Shown here one piece after another: positions 9,804 to 19,545 of a DNA stretch of 64,000 bases. Both the position numbers and the translations under genes were made by a program. Positions within the stretch are counted from its first letter, which is position 1. Each line of letters begins with the position of its first letter. The stretch is from NCBI GenBank assembly GCA_010604095.1, contig JAABLG010000006.1, positions 52,204-116,203 on the forward strand. The letters are read 5' to 3'. The notes under the pieces were generated by a model, which worked only from the letters and a program-made list of their open reading frames with translations, was not told where the DNA came from and searched no databases. Source of the stretch: Streptococcus vestibularis (GTDB lineage: Bacteria; Bacillota; Bacilli; Lactobacillales; Streptococcaceae).

Positions 9804-10454
9804 ATGTTAAGTATCATTTATTTTTTTCTAGGAGCTTCCTTAGGCTCATTCATTGGCTTGGTTTGTGACCGTTTCCCCGAAGAATCCATAGTGACTCCTA
9901 GTAGCCACTGCAGCTTTTGTAAGCACTCATTGCGATTTTTTGAGATGGTTCCTGTCTTCTCCCAACTTATTCTAAAATCTAGGTGTCGTTTTTGTCAAAA
10001 ACCTATTCCTTATCGTTATCTCTTTATTGAACTGTTCTGCGGAGTAGTCTGTTTACTCTTTTTACACCACTTTCTAGATTTCGCTGAAGCCTACTTTATT
10101 ATTTTCAGTCTCTTTCTAACACTCTTTGATTTAAAACATCAATCTTACCCACTTGTTATTTGGCTACTTGGAACTACGCCTCTCATTTTTTTGGGAAACT
10201 TTTACCTAACCTTTACTTTAGGACTCTCACTTGCTATCCTAGCTTATCTCAAACACCTAAATATCGGAGAAGGTGATTTTCTCTACTTGGCAAGCGCCTC
10301 ACTCATTTTCCCATTTTCTCAAATACTACTGGCTATCGAAATAGCTTGTCTTTTGGGACTTATTTATTTCCTAGTCAGTAAAGACCTCAAGCAAAAAATC
10401 GCATTTGTACCTTTTCTGTTTGTAAGTATTTTATTTCTCACTTTCATCAAATAA
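9804..10454 (+). CDS. comC: Prepilin peptidase / N-methyltransferase, competence type
   Basis: Membrane aspartyl protease that cleaves and methylates pseudopilins of the DNA-uptake machinery (ComC in Bacillus, CilC/PilD in streptococci). 216 residues with the N-terminal GxxLGSFIGLVCDR region, two CxxC pairs (CSFC...CRFC) in the cytoplasmic methyltransferase loop, and about six membrane segments. The protease aspartates are seen in LFDLKHQ and in the GEGD motif of IGEGDFLYLA. Single gene, opposite in direction to its neighbours, with a ComX-type box at its start. Confidence 0.88.
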   Translation: MLSIIYFFLGASLGSFIGLVCDRFPEESIVTPSSHCSFCKHSLRFFEMVPVFSQLILKSRCRFCQKPIPYRYLFIELFCGVVCLLFLHHFLDFAEAYFIIFSLFLTLFDLKHQSYPLVIWLLGTTPLIFLGNFYLTFTLGLSLAILAYLKHLNIGEGDFLYLASASLIFPFSQILLAIEIACLLGLIYFLVSKDLKQKIAFVPFLFVSILFLTFIK

Positions 10455-10461
10455 AGCAAAA

Positions 10462-10484
10462 AAAGCCGATGATTTCGGCTTTTT
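10462..10484. terminator. Bidirectional terminator between comC and serine hydrolase gene
   Basis: AAAGCCGA / TTCGGCTTT stem with a 4-base loop, flanked by A and T runs, between two convergent genes. Confidence 0.85.
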
Positions 10485-10490
10485 GATTTA

Positions 10491-11906
10491 TTAATTCATA
10501 TTAACACGGTGCCACTCGTTAATCACATAACAGAGCATACCCAGTTGTTGAAGACCCCAACCACTAATTTCCGATGAGTCTTCAGTCGAACCACCGAGGT
10601 AACGTGTATAGATTGCTACCATGTAAGGTGTGTCTTCCATAACAATAGCATCAACGTTTAGTGCTTCACGGACATAACCTGGTTTTTGATAAATCGTTAA
10701 ATCAGGAAGGTAGGTCTTATAGTACTCATTAGGGAATGATTCACCAATGTAATGGAGAATATCCTTGTAGTTGTCCTGATGTTTCCAAAGGTAATCCAAA
10801 ACTTGAATGTAATAATCTGTTGTTGTCTTATTACCATGCATTTGGATAGTCTTAACATCACCTTTTGACTTACCATATTTATCAAGCATACCATAGAATT
10901 TCTCTATACCACCTAGGCGTTCTGCCAAAGCATAAGCTGGAGTATTTTCAGAGTATACAAGAGAATATTCTTGCATTTCTGGAATGGTCATTGAACCACC
11001 AAAGGCAGCAACATAATTATCATGCTCACCTTGATACTCATACTCAGTGTTCGTAATATCAAAACGTTCCGTTAAAGAAAGTTTACCTTTATTGACCTCA
11101 TCCATGACAAGCATGTTTAATGGCAATTTGTAGGTAGAGCCTGCAGTCATTGGTTGAGTATCATTCATGGAATAATGCTCATTAGTTTTGGTATTCTTGT
11201 ATGAGAAAGCAATTTGGCTAGCATCAATACCTTGATCAGCCAGATAAGCTTCGACCACTTGGTTCAAAGTCATATTGGCATAGTCATAAGTCAAACCATT
11301 GGCCGCCATCGTGTTAGCATCAGCATCCATAACAGCTTGTTTAGCTTCAGCTGACTTGTTGGTTGGTGTGACCTTTTCCTCTTTTTCCTTCTCATCTTTT
11401 TTAGCCACTTTTGAACTGGATCCAAAAATATTTCCAAAGTTACCTGAGTGACCAGCTTGCTTACCGCGCCCTGCTAGAGCAAGCATAGCAATAAACAAAA
11501 GAACCACCAAAGCACCTAGGAAAGCCAAAATAAGGTAAGCTTTTTTATCATCTCGAGATGACTTGGATTTTGACTTAGATCTAGATTTCTTAGAACGCTT
11601 GCTCCTTAATGCTAAAGGTTCAGTTTTTGGTTCCTTTTCCTTTTGTTCGTCTGATACGACTGTTTCCTTAGCAGGCTTCTTATCTACAGATTTTTTAGAA
11701 GACTTTTTATGTTCTTTTTTCGTTTCTTTCTTCTTGGACTTTTTGGCGTCTTTTTTGACATCCTTCTTATCATCCTTGATATCATTTTTGCCATCTTTTT
11801 TGATATCGTTTTGAAGGTCTTGTTCTAGCGAATCTTTCTTCTTGTCTTTAGTTTTTCGGCGACTTCCACTATACTTTTTGCTTGAATGTTTTTTCTTTTT
11901 TTTCAT
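10491..11906 (-). CDS. Membrane-anchored serine hydrolase of class A beta-lactamase fold
   Basis: 471 residues. Residues 1-122 are a cytoplasmic head made of Lys, Asp, Glu and Ser; one membrane segment follows at about 123-146; then an extracellular beta-lactamase-like domain with SxxK (AGSTYK, S257/K260), SEN near 319-321 and a KPG-type motif (YQKPGYVREA). This fold includes penicillin-binding proteins and beta-lactamases; streptococcal members of this shape are usually listed as serine hydrolases and their substrate is not established. I do not see grounds for calling it a true beta-lactamase. The highly charged head is unusual and may bind nucleic acid or septal lipid. Confidence 0.8.
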   Translation of the reverse strand: MKKKKKHSSKKYSGSRRKTKDKKKDSLEQDLQNDIKKDGKNDIKDDKKDVKKDAKKSKKKETKKEHKKSSKKSVDKKPAKETVVSDEQKEKEPKTEPLALRSKRSKKSRSKSKSKSSRDDKKAYLILAFLGALVVLLFIAMLALAGRGKQAGHSGNFGNIFGSSSKVAKKDEKEKEEKVTPTNKSAEAKQAVMDADANTMAANGLTYDYANMTLNQVVEAYLADQGIDASQIAFSYKNTKTNEHYSMNDTQPMTAGSTYKLPLNMLVMDEVNKGKLSLTERFDITNTEYEYQGEHDNYVAAFGGSMTIPEMQEYSLVYSENTPAYALAERLGGIEKFYGMLDKYGKSKGDVKTIQMHGNKTTTDYYIQVLDYLWKHQDNYKDILHYIGESFPNEYYKTYLPDLTIYQKPGYVREALNVDAIVMEDTPYMVAIYTRYLGGSTEDSSEISGWGLQQLGMLCYVINEWHRVNMN

Positions 11907-11970
11907 AACAATAATAGTTTAAGCTATAATGCCCTAAAAAGCAAGGAGATTTTACAGCCCTATTACAAAA

Positions 11971-11997
11971 AAATCACCCTCAAGAATGAGGATGATT
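11971..11997 (-). terminator. Intrinsic terminator after sodA
   Basis: Minus strand ATCATCCTC / GAGGGTGAT stem with a 6-base loop and a following T run. Confidence 0.8.
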
Positions 11998-12003
11998 CTA
12001 GGC

Positions 12004-12609
12004 TTATTTAGCTGCTGCGTAAAGCTCAGCAACTTTATTCCAATTGATGATTTCAAAGAAGGCTTTGATGTAGTTTGGACGTACGTTACGGTAGTTTAGG
12101 TAGTAAGCGTGTTCCCAAACGTCAAGTGCCAAGATTGGTTTTTTACCGTCTGAGATTGGTGTATCTTGGTTGGCAGTTGAAACAACTTCAAGTTTACCTT
12201 CTGCGTTAACCACAAGCCATGCCCAACCTGAACCAAAACGAGTTGTTGCTGCTGCAGTAAAAGCTTCTTGGAAAGCTTCAAATGAACCAAAAGCTTCGTT
12301 AATAGCAGCTGCTACTTCTGCAGTTGGTTCTTGTTTTTCTGGTGATAAAAGTTCCCAGAAAAGTGCGTGATTAAGATGTCCACCACCATTGTTAATAAGT
12401 GCTTGACGGATATCTGCTGGAATTTTTTCGACATCAGCCAAAAGCGCTTCAAGGTCTTCACCAATTTCAGGGTGTTTTTCAAGCGCAGCGTTAGCGTTTG
12501 CTACATAAGTTGCGTGGTGTTTGTCGTGGTGAAGGGTCATTGTTTCAGCATCAATGTATGGTTCCAATGCATCATAAGCGTAAGGAAGGTCTGGAAGGAT
12601 AATAGCCAT
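12004..12609 (-). CDS. sodA: Superoxide dismutase (Mn/Fe)
   Basis: Converts superoxide to oxygen and hydrogen peroxide in the cytoplasm. 201 residues from the ATG at 12609 ([10 protein letters not shown]), which follows an AGGA-type site; the open frame extends 5 codons further. Metal ligands are visible in [10 protein letters not shown], in HLNHALFW, and in the [13 protein letters not shown] signature. It is a single-gene unit with its own terminator. With two manganese importers in the same window a manganese cofactor is likely, though streptococcal SodA can be cambialistic. Confidence 0.95.
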   Translation of the reverse strand: MAIILPDLPYAYDALEPYIDAETMTLHHDKHHATYVANANAALEKHPEIGEDLEALLADVEKIPADIRQALINNGGGHLNHALFWELLSPEKQEPTAEVAAAINEAFGSFEAFQEAFTAAATTRFGSGWAWLVVNAEGKLEVVSTANQDTPISDGKKPILALDVWEHAYYLNYRNVRPNYIKAFFEIINWNKVAELYAAAK

Positions 12610-12703
12610 ATTAAGGGTCCTCATTTCATTTTTTCTTCATTTTACCCTAAAATGATAGAGCTTTCAAAAAATTTGCTTACTAAATCACGAAAAATCTCAA
12701 ATA

Positions 12704-13738
12704 TTAACGATGTGAGCCTATCTTCAGAAGTGCTAAATCAAACAAATACTCTTTATCGTAAGTACCAGTTTTAATCTGATAATCAGTCTCAATCAAACTC
12801 TTGATACTCGTCTTCAAAAATTCTATAGATAATGGACGACTGTCTCTAAGAGCATAGCGAATCTGATATGGATTAACTTTACGTCCTAGATAATCCGAAA
12901 GGCTTACGATAATTTGCTGTTCACTTTTACCTTGAGCAGATAGGAGTTTCACTTGTAAATAGGTGCGAAATTGTCCCAACATAACCGCTATTAACTTAAT
13001 GTCATCCTCTCCCTGGAGGCGCAAATCATGAACCAGTTCACGTACCCCATTAATGTCACCTCGTAAAAGGAGTTGGGTCATGTCAAAGATATTATCCTGC
13101 AAGCTCTTTGGGATGGCTTCGGCAATATCCTTGGATGAGATATTTCCTTCCGCTTTGTAGCCCTTTAAAAAGGCCATGTTTTTTTGAACATCTGAAAAGT
13201 CAAAATTTGACTTGATTAAGAGCTCCTCAAAAACACCTGTATCAAAAATAAGTCCCTCTTGATGCGCTTTTTTTTGAAAATACGTTTTAAGTTCCGCATC
13301 CTTTAGAGGACTGGTTTCAAGTACCAAGGCATCACGCTTTAATAGTTTTACTAAGCGACGCTTACCATCAAGTTTACCCGATGCCATTAAAACAAGTCGA
13401 GTCGTTTCCACAGGCGACTGAAGGTAACGTTCAAGCCGTTTTAGCTCCTTATCATCCAGATAGGATTTTTTCGCTGTGGTCATATCTGCGAAATGATCAA
13501 AAATGACCACCTTCTCATCCGCAAAAAAAGGCATACTTTCTAAATCCAGTTCAGCCTCCTGATAGGTCGTCTCAGACATATCAAAATAGGAATAGGTCAA
13601 GTCACTGGGATCAAAACCGATTTGTTTTAAAAATGTTTCTTTAGCTTGACTATACTGCCCCAAATCTTCACCAGCTAAGACTGTTAACGTTGGTAGGGAT
13701 TCTTTAGACAGCTTTTCAATGGTTTCCATAGCAATCAT
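12704..13738 (-). CDS. holA: DNA polymerase III delta subunit
   Basis: Clamp-loader subunit that opens the beta sliding clamp. 344 residues from the ATG at 13738 (MIAMETIEKLS), the position at which the streptococcal family starts; the longer open frame runs back into ppc and reads as hydrophobic non-homologous sequence. The AAA-like N-terminal part contains LTVLAGEDLGQYSQAKE and KLDGKRRLVK, and the C-terminal helical domain ends SLIETDYQIKTG. A -10-like TATAAT ends only 6 bases before the ATG, leaving almost no leader. Upstream ppc has its own terminator in the same gap. Confidence 0.92.
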   Translation of the reverse strand: MIAMETIEKLSKESLPTLTVLAGEDLGQYSQAKETFLKQIGFDPSDLTYSYFDMSETTYQEAELDLESMPFFADEKVVIFDHFADMTTAKKSYLDDKELKRLERYLQSPVETTRLVLMASGKLDGKRRLVKLLKRDALVLETSPLKDAELKTYFQKKAHQEGLIFDTGVFEELLIKSNFDFSDVQKNMAFLKGYKAEGNISSKDIAEAIPKSLQDNIFDMTQLLLRGDINGVRELVHDLRLQGEDDIKLIAVMLGQFRTYLQVKLLSAQGKSEQQIIVSLSDYLGRKVNPYQIRYALRDSRPLSIEFLKTSIKSLIETDYQIKTGTYDKEYLFDLALLKIGSHR

Positions 13739-13743
13739 GGTTT

Positions 13744-13749
13744 TATTAT
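13744..13749 (-). promoter_or_regulatory. -10-like element abutting the holA start
   Basis: Minus strand TGTTATAAT (extended -10) with AAAACC before the ATG at 13738. If used, the transcript would begin at or next to the start codon. Confidence 0.45.
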
Positions 13750-13769
13750 AACAGAAATTTTGCCATAAC

Positions 13770-13796
13770 AAAAAGCCCACCACAATAGTGATGAGC
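13770..13796 (-). terminator. Intrinsic terminator after ppc
   Basis: GCTCATCAC / GTGGTGGGC stem (two wobble pairs), 4-base loop, then TTTTTG on the minus strand, between ppc and holA. Confidence 0.7.
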
Positions 13797-13814
13797 AATA
13801 GTTTGTCTGTTTGA

Positions 13815-16637
13815 TTAACCTGAGTTACGAAGTCCTGTTGCAATACCATTAATAGAAATATGGATAAGACTAATTTCGTCATCAGTCAAATCATTGTTAC
13901 GAAGACGTTTAATCAGTTCAATTTGGATGTAGTTCAAAACGTTGAAGTATGGCAAGCGGAAGTCTAGACTTGCTTTAAGTGATGGGCTTTCATCAAGGAA
14001 ACCATCATGTTTTTCAATAGCAAGAATAACATTCTTAGTCAATTGCCATTCATCCAAGATAATATCGAAGACACTACGGACTTCTTCATCTTTCGCCAAT
14101 TGTGCATAGTGGAAGGCAATATTCATATCTGATTTTGAAAGTACCATGTCAACATTCGACAAGAGTGAACGGAAGAATGGCCATGTTTCAAACATATGTT
14201 GAAGTTTTTCAAGGTTACCTTCTTCAGCTTGAATATAATGATTGAAGGCTGAACCAACCCCATACCAACCTGGGAACATGATACGGTTTTGTGACCATGA
14301 GAATACCCAAGGGATGGCACGAAGACCAGAAATTTCAGTGATAGTCTTACGAGCAGCTGGACGAGAACCAATATTCAAACTTGACACTTCTTTGATAGGA
14401 CTAGCTTCAAAGAAGTAATCGTAGAAATGTTCATTTCCAAAGACAAGGTCACGATAAATAACATTTGAATCGTGAACAATTCCGTCCATAACCTCACGGA
14501 AATCAACCAATTCTTCTGGATCGGCAATTTGACGTGTCACCATACGGTCAAGAGCAGCTGAAACAAGCATTTCAAGATTGTAATAAGCAGCATCCTTGTT
14601 ACCATATTTATTACCGATAACCTCACCTTGTTCAGTCAAGCGGATACGGTCTTTGATTGTACCAAATGGTTGAGAAGTAATGGCATCATATGATGGGCCA
14701 CCACCACGACCAACAGTACCACCACGACCATGGAAGAAGGTAATCTTAATACCACGCTCTTCCCCAATCTTAGTCAATTCATTTTGAGCCTTGTAGAGGG
14801 TCCAACCAGATGACAAGTAACCACCATCTTTGTTAGAGTCTGAGTAACCCAACATGATTTCTTGGTAATTGTTACTATTTTTAATCCAACGTTTAACAAT
14901 ATCATAGCCAAGATATTGTTTCATAATATCGTTAGAATTTTCCAAGTCTTCGATAGTTTCAAAGAGAGGAACGATTTGGACACGTGCACGTTCTGTATCA
15001 ACCAAACCAACTTCTTTAAGCAAGATAGCCAATTCAAACATATCAGATACACTTTCAGTATGAGAAATGATATGTTGTTTGATCACATCTTCACCAATAT
15101 GGTCTTTCAAAAGACGAGCTGTGCGGAAGATAGACAATTCTTTTTCAAGGATTTCAGACTTAGGCACATTAGTTGATGACAAAGTACGAGGATCTTCTTG
15201 CAATTCCTTAAGAAGAACGGCAACTTTTTCAACCTCAGTCAACTCACTATAGTTATCAACAATGTTTGCTGACTTAAGCAACTCAGCAACACAAGTTTCA
15301 TGAACACTTGAGTCTTGACGCATATCAATTGTAGCCAGATAGAAACCAAAGACTTCCACTGCTTGAAGAAGCTCTTCGAAATCACCTGAAATCAAGACAG
15401 CATCGTCATTTTCAAGAAGTGAATTTTTAATTGCCAAAAGGTCATCATGAAAAGCTTCAGCTGTTTCATAAAATTCAGTCGTTTGTTGAGAGACAGCTTG
15501 AAGACTTTGGCTGAGACGTTGTTGCACGTAATCAGCTACAACTTCACCAGTTGAGACTGAGCCTAGACGAACATTTTCAGAAAGACGTTTGGCAACTCTT
15601 TCCTTGCTAAAGTTTCCTTCTTTAAAGAAAAGAAGTGTCTGAATCAACTTAGACTGGATGTAACTGAAAGCACGACGGTAAGGTTCATTTTCACGATAAA
15701 CTGATGTATCTGGAGAATGTTTCGCCATTTCTGCTACTGTTTCTGAAACTTCAGTCAAACGTGATGAGAGTGAGAATGAACGGTAAAGGTTATCAACTTT
15801 TTCAATATAGTAATTGAGGATAACTTCACTTTGAACCGTTGCAGAAAGTTTGAGGGTTTCTGCTGTTACAAATGGGTTCCCATCACGGTCACCACCAATC
15901 CACATACCCATCGTAATAGGTGTTGGATTATCAAGTTCAATTCCTTTTTCAACAGCTAAACGTTTGAATTCGTGCGATAGGTTTGTAATCGCCTTAATCA
16001 ATGAGGAGTTGTAATACTCCATAACGTTAGTGATTTCGTTTTTAACCTTAAGTTTCTTTTCACGAATGATATCAGTTTGCATCATGATTTCCACATAACG
16101 ACGCAAATCCGCATACCATTTGTCCTTGTTAATAAGACCAGCCTTCACATCACGATGCTTACGGAGAAGTTCGTGAATATGGTTAGTCAATTCAAGCATT
16201 GTTTTACGTTGAACCTGAGTTGGGTGAGCTGTCAATACTGGCACGACATTAACATGTTCAAGAATGTCACGCGCATTGTCACTTTCAGCGACAACATCAA
16301 AAGTCTCAGACAACTTACCAAGATAGGTTTCGTCAATATTATTTTTGTGGTTAACTTCATAAGCTAAGTCAACGTCCTCAGAGATGTTAATCAAAAGAGG
16401 CAACAAAGAGAAATAGCGTGATGCCACGACCATATCGTCATTTGTCATTTTTGAAATGGCTTGTGTAAGGGCCACATAGTCACCTTCATCATAAAGTTCA
16501 ACCAAATGTCGGATAGTTGTGAGGCCTTGCTCTCCAGCCATGCCTCTTGTTGCATCATCCAACAATTCTTTCAAGATACCAACTTCTTCAGAGATGATTT
16601 CCTGGTTGTTACTGCTTTCCAATTTGTTAAAAGCCAA
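13815..16637 (-). CDS. ppc: Phosphoenolpyruvate carboxylase
   Basis: Carboxylates PEP with bicarbonate to oxaloacetate, feeding aspartate synthesis; typical of salivarius-group streptococci, where CO2 fixation through this enzyme supports amino acid synthesis. 940 residues, full length. The catalytic histidine motif [11 protein letters not shown] (about 132-142), [11 protein letters not shown], the [11 protein letters not shown] motif and the glycine-rich [13 protein letters not shown] loop are all present. The C-terminus ends ...[12 protein letters not shown], the usual conserved end. Single-gene transcript with a hairpin at its 3' side. Confidence 0.96.
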   Translation of the reverse strand: MAFNKLESSNNQEIISEEVGILKELLDDATRGMAGEQGLTTIRHLVELYDEGDYVALTQAISKMTNDDMVVASRYFSLLPLLINISEDVDLAYEVNHKNNIDETYLGKLSETFDVVAESDNARDILEHVNVVPVLTAHPTQVQRKTMLELTNHIHELLRKHRDVKAGLINKDKWYADLRRYVEIMMQTDIIREKKLKVKNEITNVMEYYNSSLIKAITNLSHEFKRLAVEKGIELDNPTPITMGMWIGGDRDGNPFVTAETLKLSATVQSEVILNYYIEKVDNLYRSFSLSSRLTEVSETVAEMAKHSPDTSVYRENEPYRRAFSYIQSKLIQTLLFFKEGNFSKERVAKRLSENVRLGSVSTGEVVADYVQQRLSQSLQAVSQQTTEFYETAEAFHDDLLAIKNSLLENDDAVLISGDFEELLQAVEVFGFYLATIDMRQDSSVHETCVAELLKSANIVDNYSELTEVEKVAVLLKELQEDPRTLSSTNVPKSEILEKELSIFRTARLLKDHIGEDVIKQHIISHTESVSDMFELAILLKEVGLVDTERARVQIVPLFETIEDLENSNDIMKQYLGYDIVKRWIKNSNNYQEIMLGYSDSNKDGGYLSSGWTLYKAQNELTKIGEERGIKITFFHGRGGTVGRGGGPSYDAITSQPFGTIKDRIRLTEQGEVIGNKYGNKDAAYYNLEMLVSAALDRMVTRQIADPEELVDFREVMDGIVHDSNVIYRDLVFGNEHFYDYFFEASPIKEVSSLNIGSRPAARKTITEISGLRAIPWVFSWSQNRIMFPGWYGVGSAFNHYIQAEEGNLEKLQHMFETWPFFRSLLSNVDMVLSKSDMNIAFHYAQLAKDEEVRSVFDIILDEWQLTKNVILAIEKHDGFLDESPSLKASLDFRLPYFNVLNYIQIELIKRLRNNDLTDDEISLIHISINGIATGLRNSG

Positions 16638-16784
16638 ACCGTATTCTCCTTACTTTATGTAGTACCCTTTTATCATATCACTTTTAAAACAAAAGTAAAC
16701 TATTTTTTCTGTAAATCATCAGTTCTTTGGGAATCTTCGGACTTTTTTGAAAAACATCTTGCTCCTATTTCCGAACTTTATTAA

Positions 16785-16807
16785 AAAAAGACTCTGAAAC
16801 AGAGCCC
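16785..16807 (-). terminator. Intrinsic terminator after DUF4430 gene
   Basis: GGCTCTG / CAGAGTC stem with a 3-base loop followed by seven T on the minus strand. Confidence 0.75.
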
Positions 16808-16813
16808 AGAATC

Positions 16814-17206
16814 TTAATTATATTTCTCTTGGTAGAATTTGATTTCATCACCGTTTTCAACTTTAAGTTGATTAGCGGCTTTCTCACCTAACTTGCCATT
16901 GACATCAAACATCCAATAGATGCCCTTGTCTTTATCTTGAGAAATACCGTCAATCTCAGTAATAAAACCATCATTTTCTTGGACTGGATAAACTTCTTCC
17001 AAGACATCAAGAACAGTATCACCTTTTTGGATATTTACTGCTTTCTTCTTACTTTCTTTTTCTGTTTTCAAAATCAAGGTTACCTTGCCTTGACTCTGAG
17101 ACTGCTGGCTACTTGTTCTTGTGAGCTTAGCTGCTTCGCTTTTACCACATGCAACTAAGGTGACAAGAGAAAGAGCAAGAACAATATATGACAATATTTT
17201 TTTCAT
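16814..17206 (-). CDS. DUF4430 domain lipoprotein
   Basis: 130-residue secreted lipoprotein: signal peptide with lipobox LVAC (Cys at about 20), a Ser/Gln-rich linker, then a DUF4430 domain with the characteristic GIYWMFDVNGK stretch and final NGDEIKFYQE. DUF4430 is related to the C-terminal domain of transcobalamin and intrinsic factor. Its ATG overlaps the end of an ECF transporter S-component gene by 4 bases (ATGA), so the two products probably act together, the lipoprotein presenting a ligand to the membrane component. The ligand cannot be told from sequence. Confidence 0.8.
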   Translation of the reverse strand: MKKILSYIVLALSLVTLVACGKSEAAKLTRTSSQQSQSQGKVTLILKTEKESKKKAVNIQKGDTVLDVLEEVYPVQENDGFITEIDGISQDKDKGIYWMFDVNGKLGEKAANQLKVENGDEIKFYQEKYN

Positions 17207-17676
17207 TTTACAAACCTCCTAAAAATAGACTGGATAAATGGATAGAATAACAGTGTTGATACTGCATGGTAAGTGTCATAAAGTAAGCCTGAGATAACGA
17301 AGGTCAAGCCACTCTTGAACAGAAGACCATAACCATAATCCATTAAAACACCATAGAGAAAGGACAAAATGGTTACCAAAACAATCTGCCAAACTAATGA
17401 TACTCGAGGTGTAATCAAACTCCAAAGAGCCATCAACACTCCAAAAGTCAAAATCTGATTAAAAACCCAAGGGCCAAAGCCATATAGAAAGCCTGAGATA
17501 GCCATGGTTAGAGCCATAATGAGTAGACCATCTACCAAACCTAAATAAAGGACAGCGACAAAAAACATAGCTGTTATAGGCTGAATATTGGGAAGCCCTA
17601 TAAAAGCTGACCGTAATCCAATGGCCAGTGCTGTTAGAATGGCAATACGTGTCATTCGTTGAATTGTAAATTCCAT
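17203..17676 (-). CDS. ECF transporter substrate-binding (S) component
   Basis: 157 residues from the ATG at 17676 (MEFTIQRMTRIAILTALAIG); the longer frame upstream reads as unrelated sequence. Five or six membrane segments and an N-terminal R-x-A-x-x-A-x-x-x-A-like helix pattern fit energy-coupling-factor S-components, which bind a vitamin or metal and share the EcfAAT module coded elsewhere. Overlaps the DUF4430 lipoprotein gene by 4 bases. The transcobalamin-like partner hints at a cobalamin-type ligand, which is inference; no riboswitch is seen upstream. A -10-like CATAAT lies close to the start. Confidence 0.75.
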   Translation of the reverse strand: MEFTIQRMTRIAILTALAIGLRSAFIGLPNIQPITAMFFVAVLYLGLVDGLLIMALTMAISGFLYGFGPWVFNQILTFGVLMALWSLITPRVSLVWQIVLVTILSFLYGVLMDYGYGLLFKSGLTFVISGLLYDTYHAVSTLLFYPFIQSIFRRFVK

Positions 17677-17919
17677 ATCTCTATTATGCCAGAAATATGG
17701 AAAGATGACTAGTTTTCGAAAATAAAAATTAAATGATTTCTTGAAAAAAAGAATGAGACAGTACAAATTGTGGAAAATACTGTTCTTTTTTACCTCCTCA
17801 AAAGTATCAAACAGTCTGACCGATTAGAATAGTTGATATAAAAATGTACTCTCATTCACTACCTTAAGATCATTAAATTAACACGATTTAGTTAATCATA
17901 CTTAATTTAATATATTCAC

Positions 17920-17948
17920 TTGACTTAATTTTTATTTTAAGATATATT
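17920..17948 (+). promoter_or_regulatory. Promoter/operator region of the mts operon
   Basis: -35 TTGACT (17920-17925), 17-base spacer, -10 TATATT (17943-17948). The AT-rich block from about 17876 to 17940 has TTAA-containing dyads (TTAAC-N8-GTTAA at 17878-17895) and an ACTTGACTTAATTTT stretch much like the SloR element I remember from S. mutans. Confidence 0.6.
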
Positions 17949-17967
17949 AATTAACAGGAGGCAACTA

Positions 17968-18696
17968 ATGATTCAAATTGAAAATATTAATGTGTCTTAC
18001 CAACAGACATTAGCTCTAGATAATATCACCTTAAACCTAGACGGACCAAGTATCACTGGGATTATTGGACCTAATGGTGCTGGCAAATCAACCCTAATTA
18101 AAGCACTTATTGGTATTATCCCTCACTCTGGGCAATTCCTATTCAATAAACAGCCTATTCGTCAGCAATTGAATCATCTTTCCTATGTTGCACAAAAGGC
18201 AGAGATTGATTTTAACTTTCCAATTACTGTCAGAGAGTGCGTCTCTCTAGGCCTCTATTCTAAAACCAAGTTCTTTAAACGCCTATCTAAAAGAGATTGG
18301 TCTAAGGTCACAAAAGCTTTAGCCCTACTCGGTTTAAATGATCTGGCTCATCGCCAGATAAGCCAATTATCAGGTGGCCAATTTCAACGTGTTCTGATCG
18401 CTCGTTGTCTTCTACAAGAGGCAGATATCCTCCTATTGGATGAGCCCTTCGTTGGGATTGATTCCGTTAGTGAAGATATTATCATGAACACCTTGAGAGA
18501 ACTTAGGAAACAAGGCAAGCTTATTCTCATTGTTCACCATGATTTGAGCAAGGTCCCTCATTATTTTGACCAAGTCGTTCTCCTCAATCGTAAATTGATT
18601 GCTAGCGGGCCTACTAATCTTGTTTTTAATGAGGCTAATCTCCGTAAAACCTACGGTAACAGTTTATTTTATAAAGGAGATGCAAATGTTTTCTGA
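17968..18696 (+). CDS. mtsB: Manganese ABC transporter, ATP-binding protein
   Basis: ATPase of a Mn/Fe/Zn importer of the cluster A-I type. 242 residues: Walker [10 protein letters not shown] near 34-42, signature [10 protein letters not shown] near 134-143, Walker B ILLLDEPF, and the H-loop in IVHHD. The ATG has AGGAGG upstream. First gene of a three-gene operon with permease and lipoprotein; it overlaps the permease gene by 11 bases. Names in streptococci vary (MtsB, SloA, PsaB, SitB). Confidence 0.9.
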   Translation: MIQIENINVSYQQTLALDNITLNLDGPSITGIIGPNGAGKSTLIKALIGIIPHSGQFLFNKQPIRQQLNHLSYVAQKAEIDFNFPITVRECVSLGLYSKTKFFKRLSKRDWSKVTKALALLGLNDLAHRQISQLSGGQFQRVLIARCLLQEADILLLDEPFVGIDSVSEDIIMNTLRELRKQGKLILIVHHDLSKVPHYFDQVVLLNRKLIASGPTNLVFNEANLRKTYGNSLFYKGDANVF

Positions 18697-19525
18697 ATTT
18701 ATTGACGGTTTGCTAAATTTCCACTTCTTGCAGAACGCCCTTATAACGGCTTTAGTTATTGGAATTGTTGGAGGGGCTGTTGGTTGTTTTATTATTCTAA
18801 GAGGCATGTCACTTATGGGTGATGCGATTTCACATGCGGTTTTACCTGGAGTAGCCATTTCCTTTATCTTAGGTATTAATTTTTTCATAGGAGCTATCGT
18901 CTTTGGTCTTTTAGCTTCTACTATAATTACCTATATCAAAAGCAATTCCATTATTAAGAGTGACACAGCAATCGGTATTACCTTTTCGAGCTTTCTAGCT
19001 CTTGGTATTATTCTCATAGGTATTGCAAATAGTTCCACAGATCTCTTTCATATTCTCTTTGGAAATATTCTGGCTGTACAAGACTTGGATATGTGGATAA
19101 CGATTGCCGTTGCCCTTCTCGTACTAACAACTATAACAATTTTCTTTCGCCCTCTACTCCTGACATCCTTTGACCCAATCTTAGCTAAGTCTATTGGAGT
19201 TAAAGTCACCTTCTACCATTACTTACTTATGGTTATTCTAACCTTGGTTGCTGTAACTGCTATGCAAAGTGTTGGCACTATTCTTATTGTAGCTCTTTTA
19301 ATCACACCGGCTGCCACCGCCTATCTATATGCTAATAGCCTTAAAACCATGATTCTCCTCTCATCAGGTTTTGGAGCCCTAGCATCTGTTCTAGGTCTTT
19401 TTATCGGCTATAGTTTTAACATTGCGGCAGGTTCAAGTATTGTACTAACATCTGCCCTTCTCTTTCTCATCAGCTTTTTCATCGTCCCTAAACAGAGTGG
19501 CATGAATAAGACTTATCAACAATAA
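18686..19525 (+). CDS. mtsC: Manganese ABC transporter, permease
   Basis: Membrane channel of the Mn importer. 279 residues from the ATG at 18686, preceded by AAAGGAGA; the longer open frame starts inside mtsB and lacks a site. About eight membrane helices, with the family motif [16 protein letters not shown] in the N-terminal third and [11 protein letters not shown] later. Belongs to the ZnuB/MntB-type (ABC-3) permeases. The lipoprotein gene follows after 20 bases. Confidence 0.9.
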   Translation: MFSEFIDGLLNFHFLQNALITALVIGIVGGAVGCFIILRGMSLMGDAISHAVLPGVAISFILGINFFIGAIVFGLLASTIITYIKSNSIIKSDTAIGITFSSFLALGIILIGIANSSTDLFHILFGNILAVQDLDMWITIAVALLVLTTITIFFRPLLLTSFDPILAKSIGVKVTFYHYLLMVILTLVAVTAMQSVGTILIVALLITPAATAYLYANSLKTMILLSSGFGALASVLGLFIGYSFNIAAGSSIVLTSALLFLISFFIVPKQSGMNKTYQQ

Positions 19526-19545
19526 AATAACAGGATGGAAATATT

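Noticed and set aside
10491..11906. Acquired beta-lactamase resistance gene
   Set aside because: Single membrane anchor, long charged head and chromosomal setting fit the streptococcal serine hydrolase family rather than a secreted resistance enzyme.
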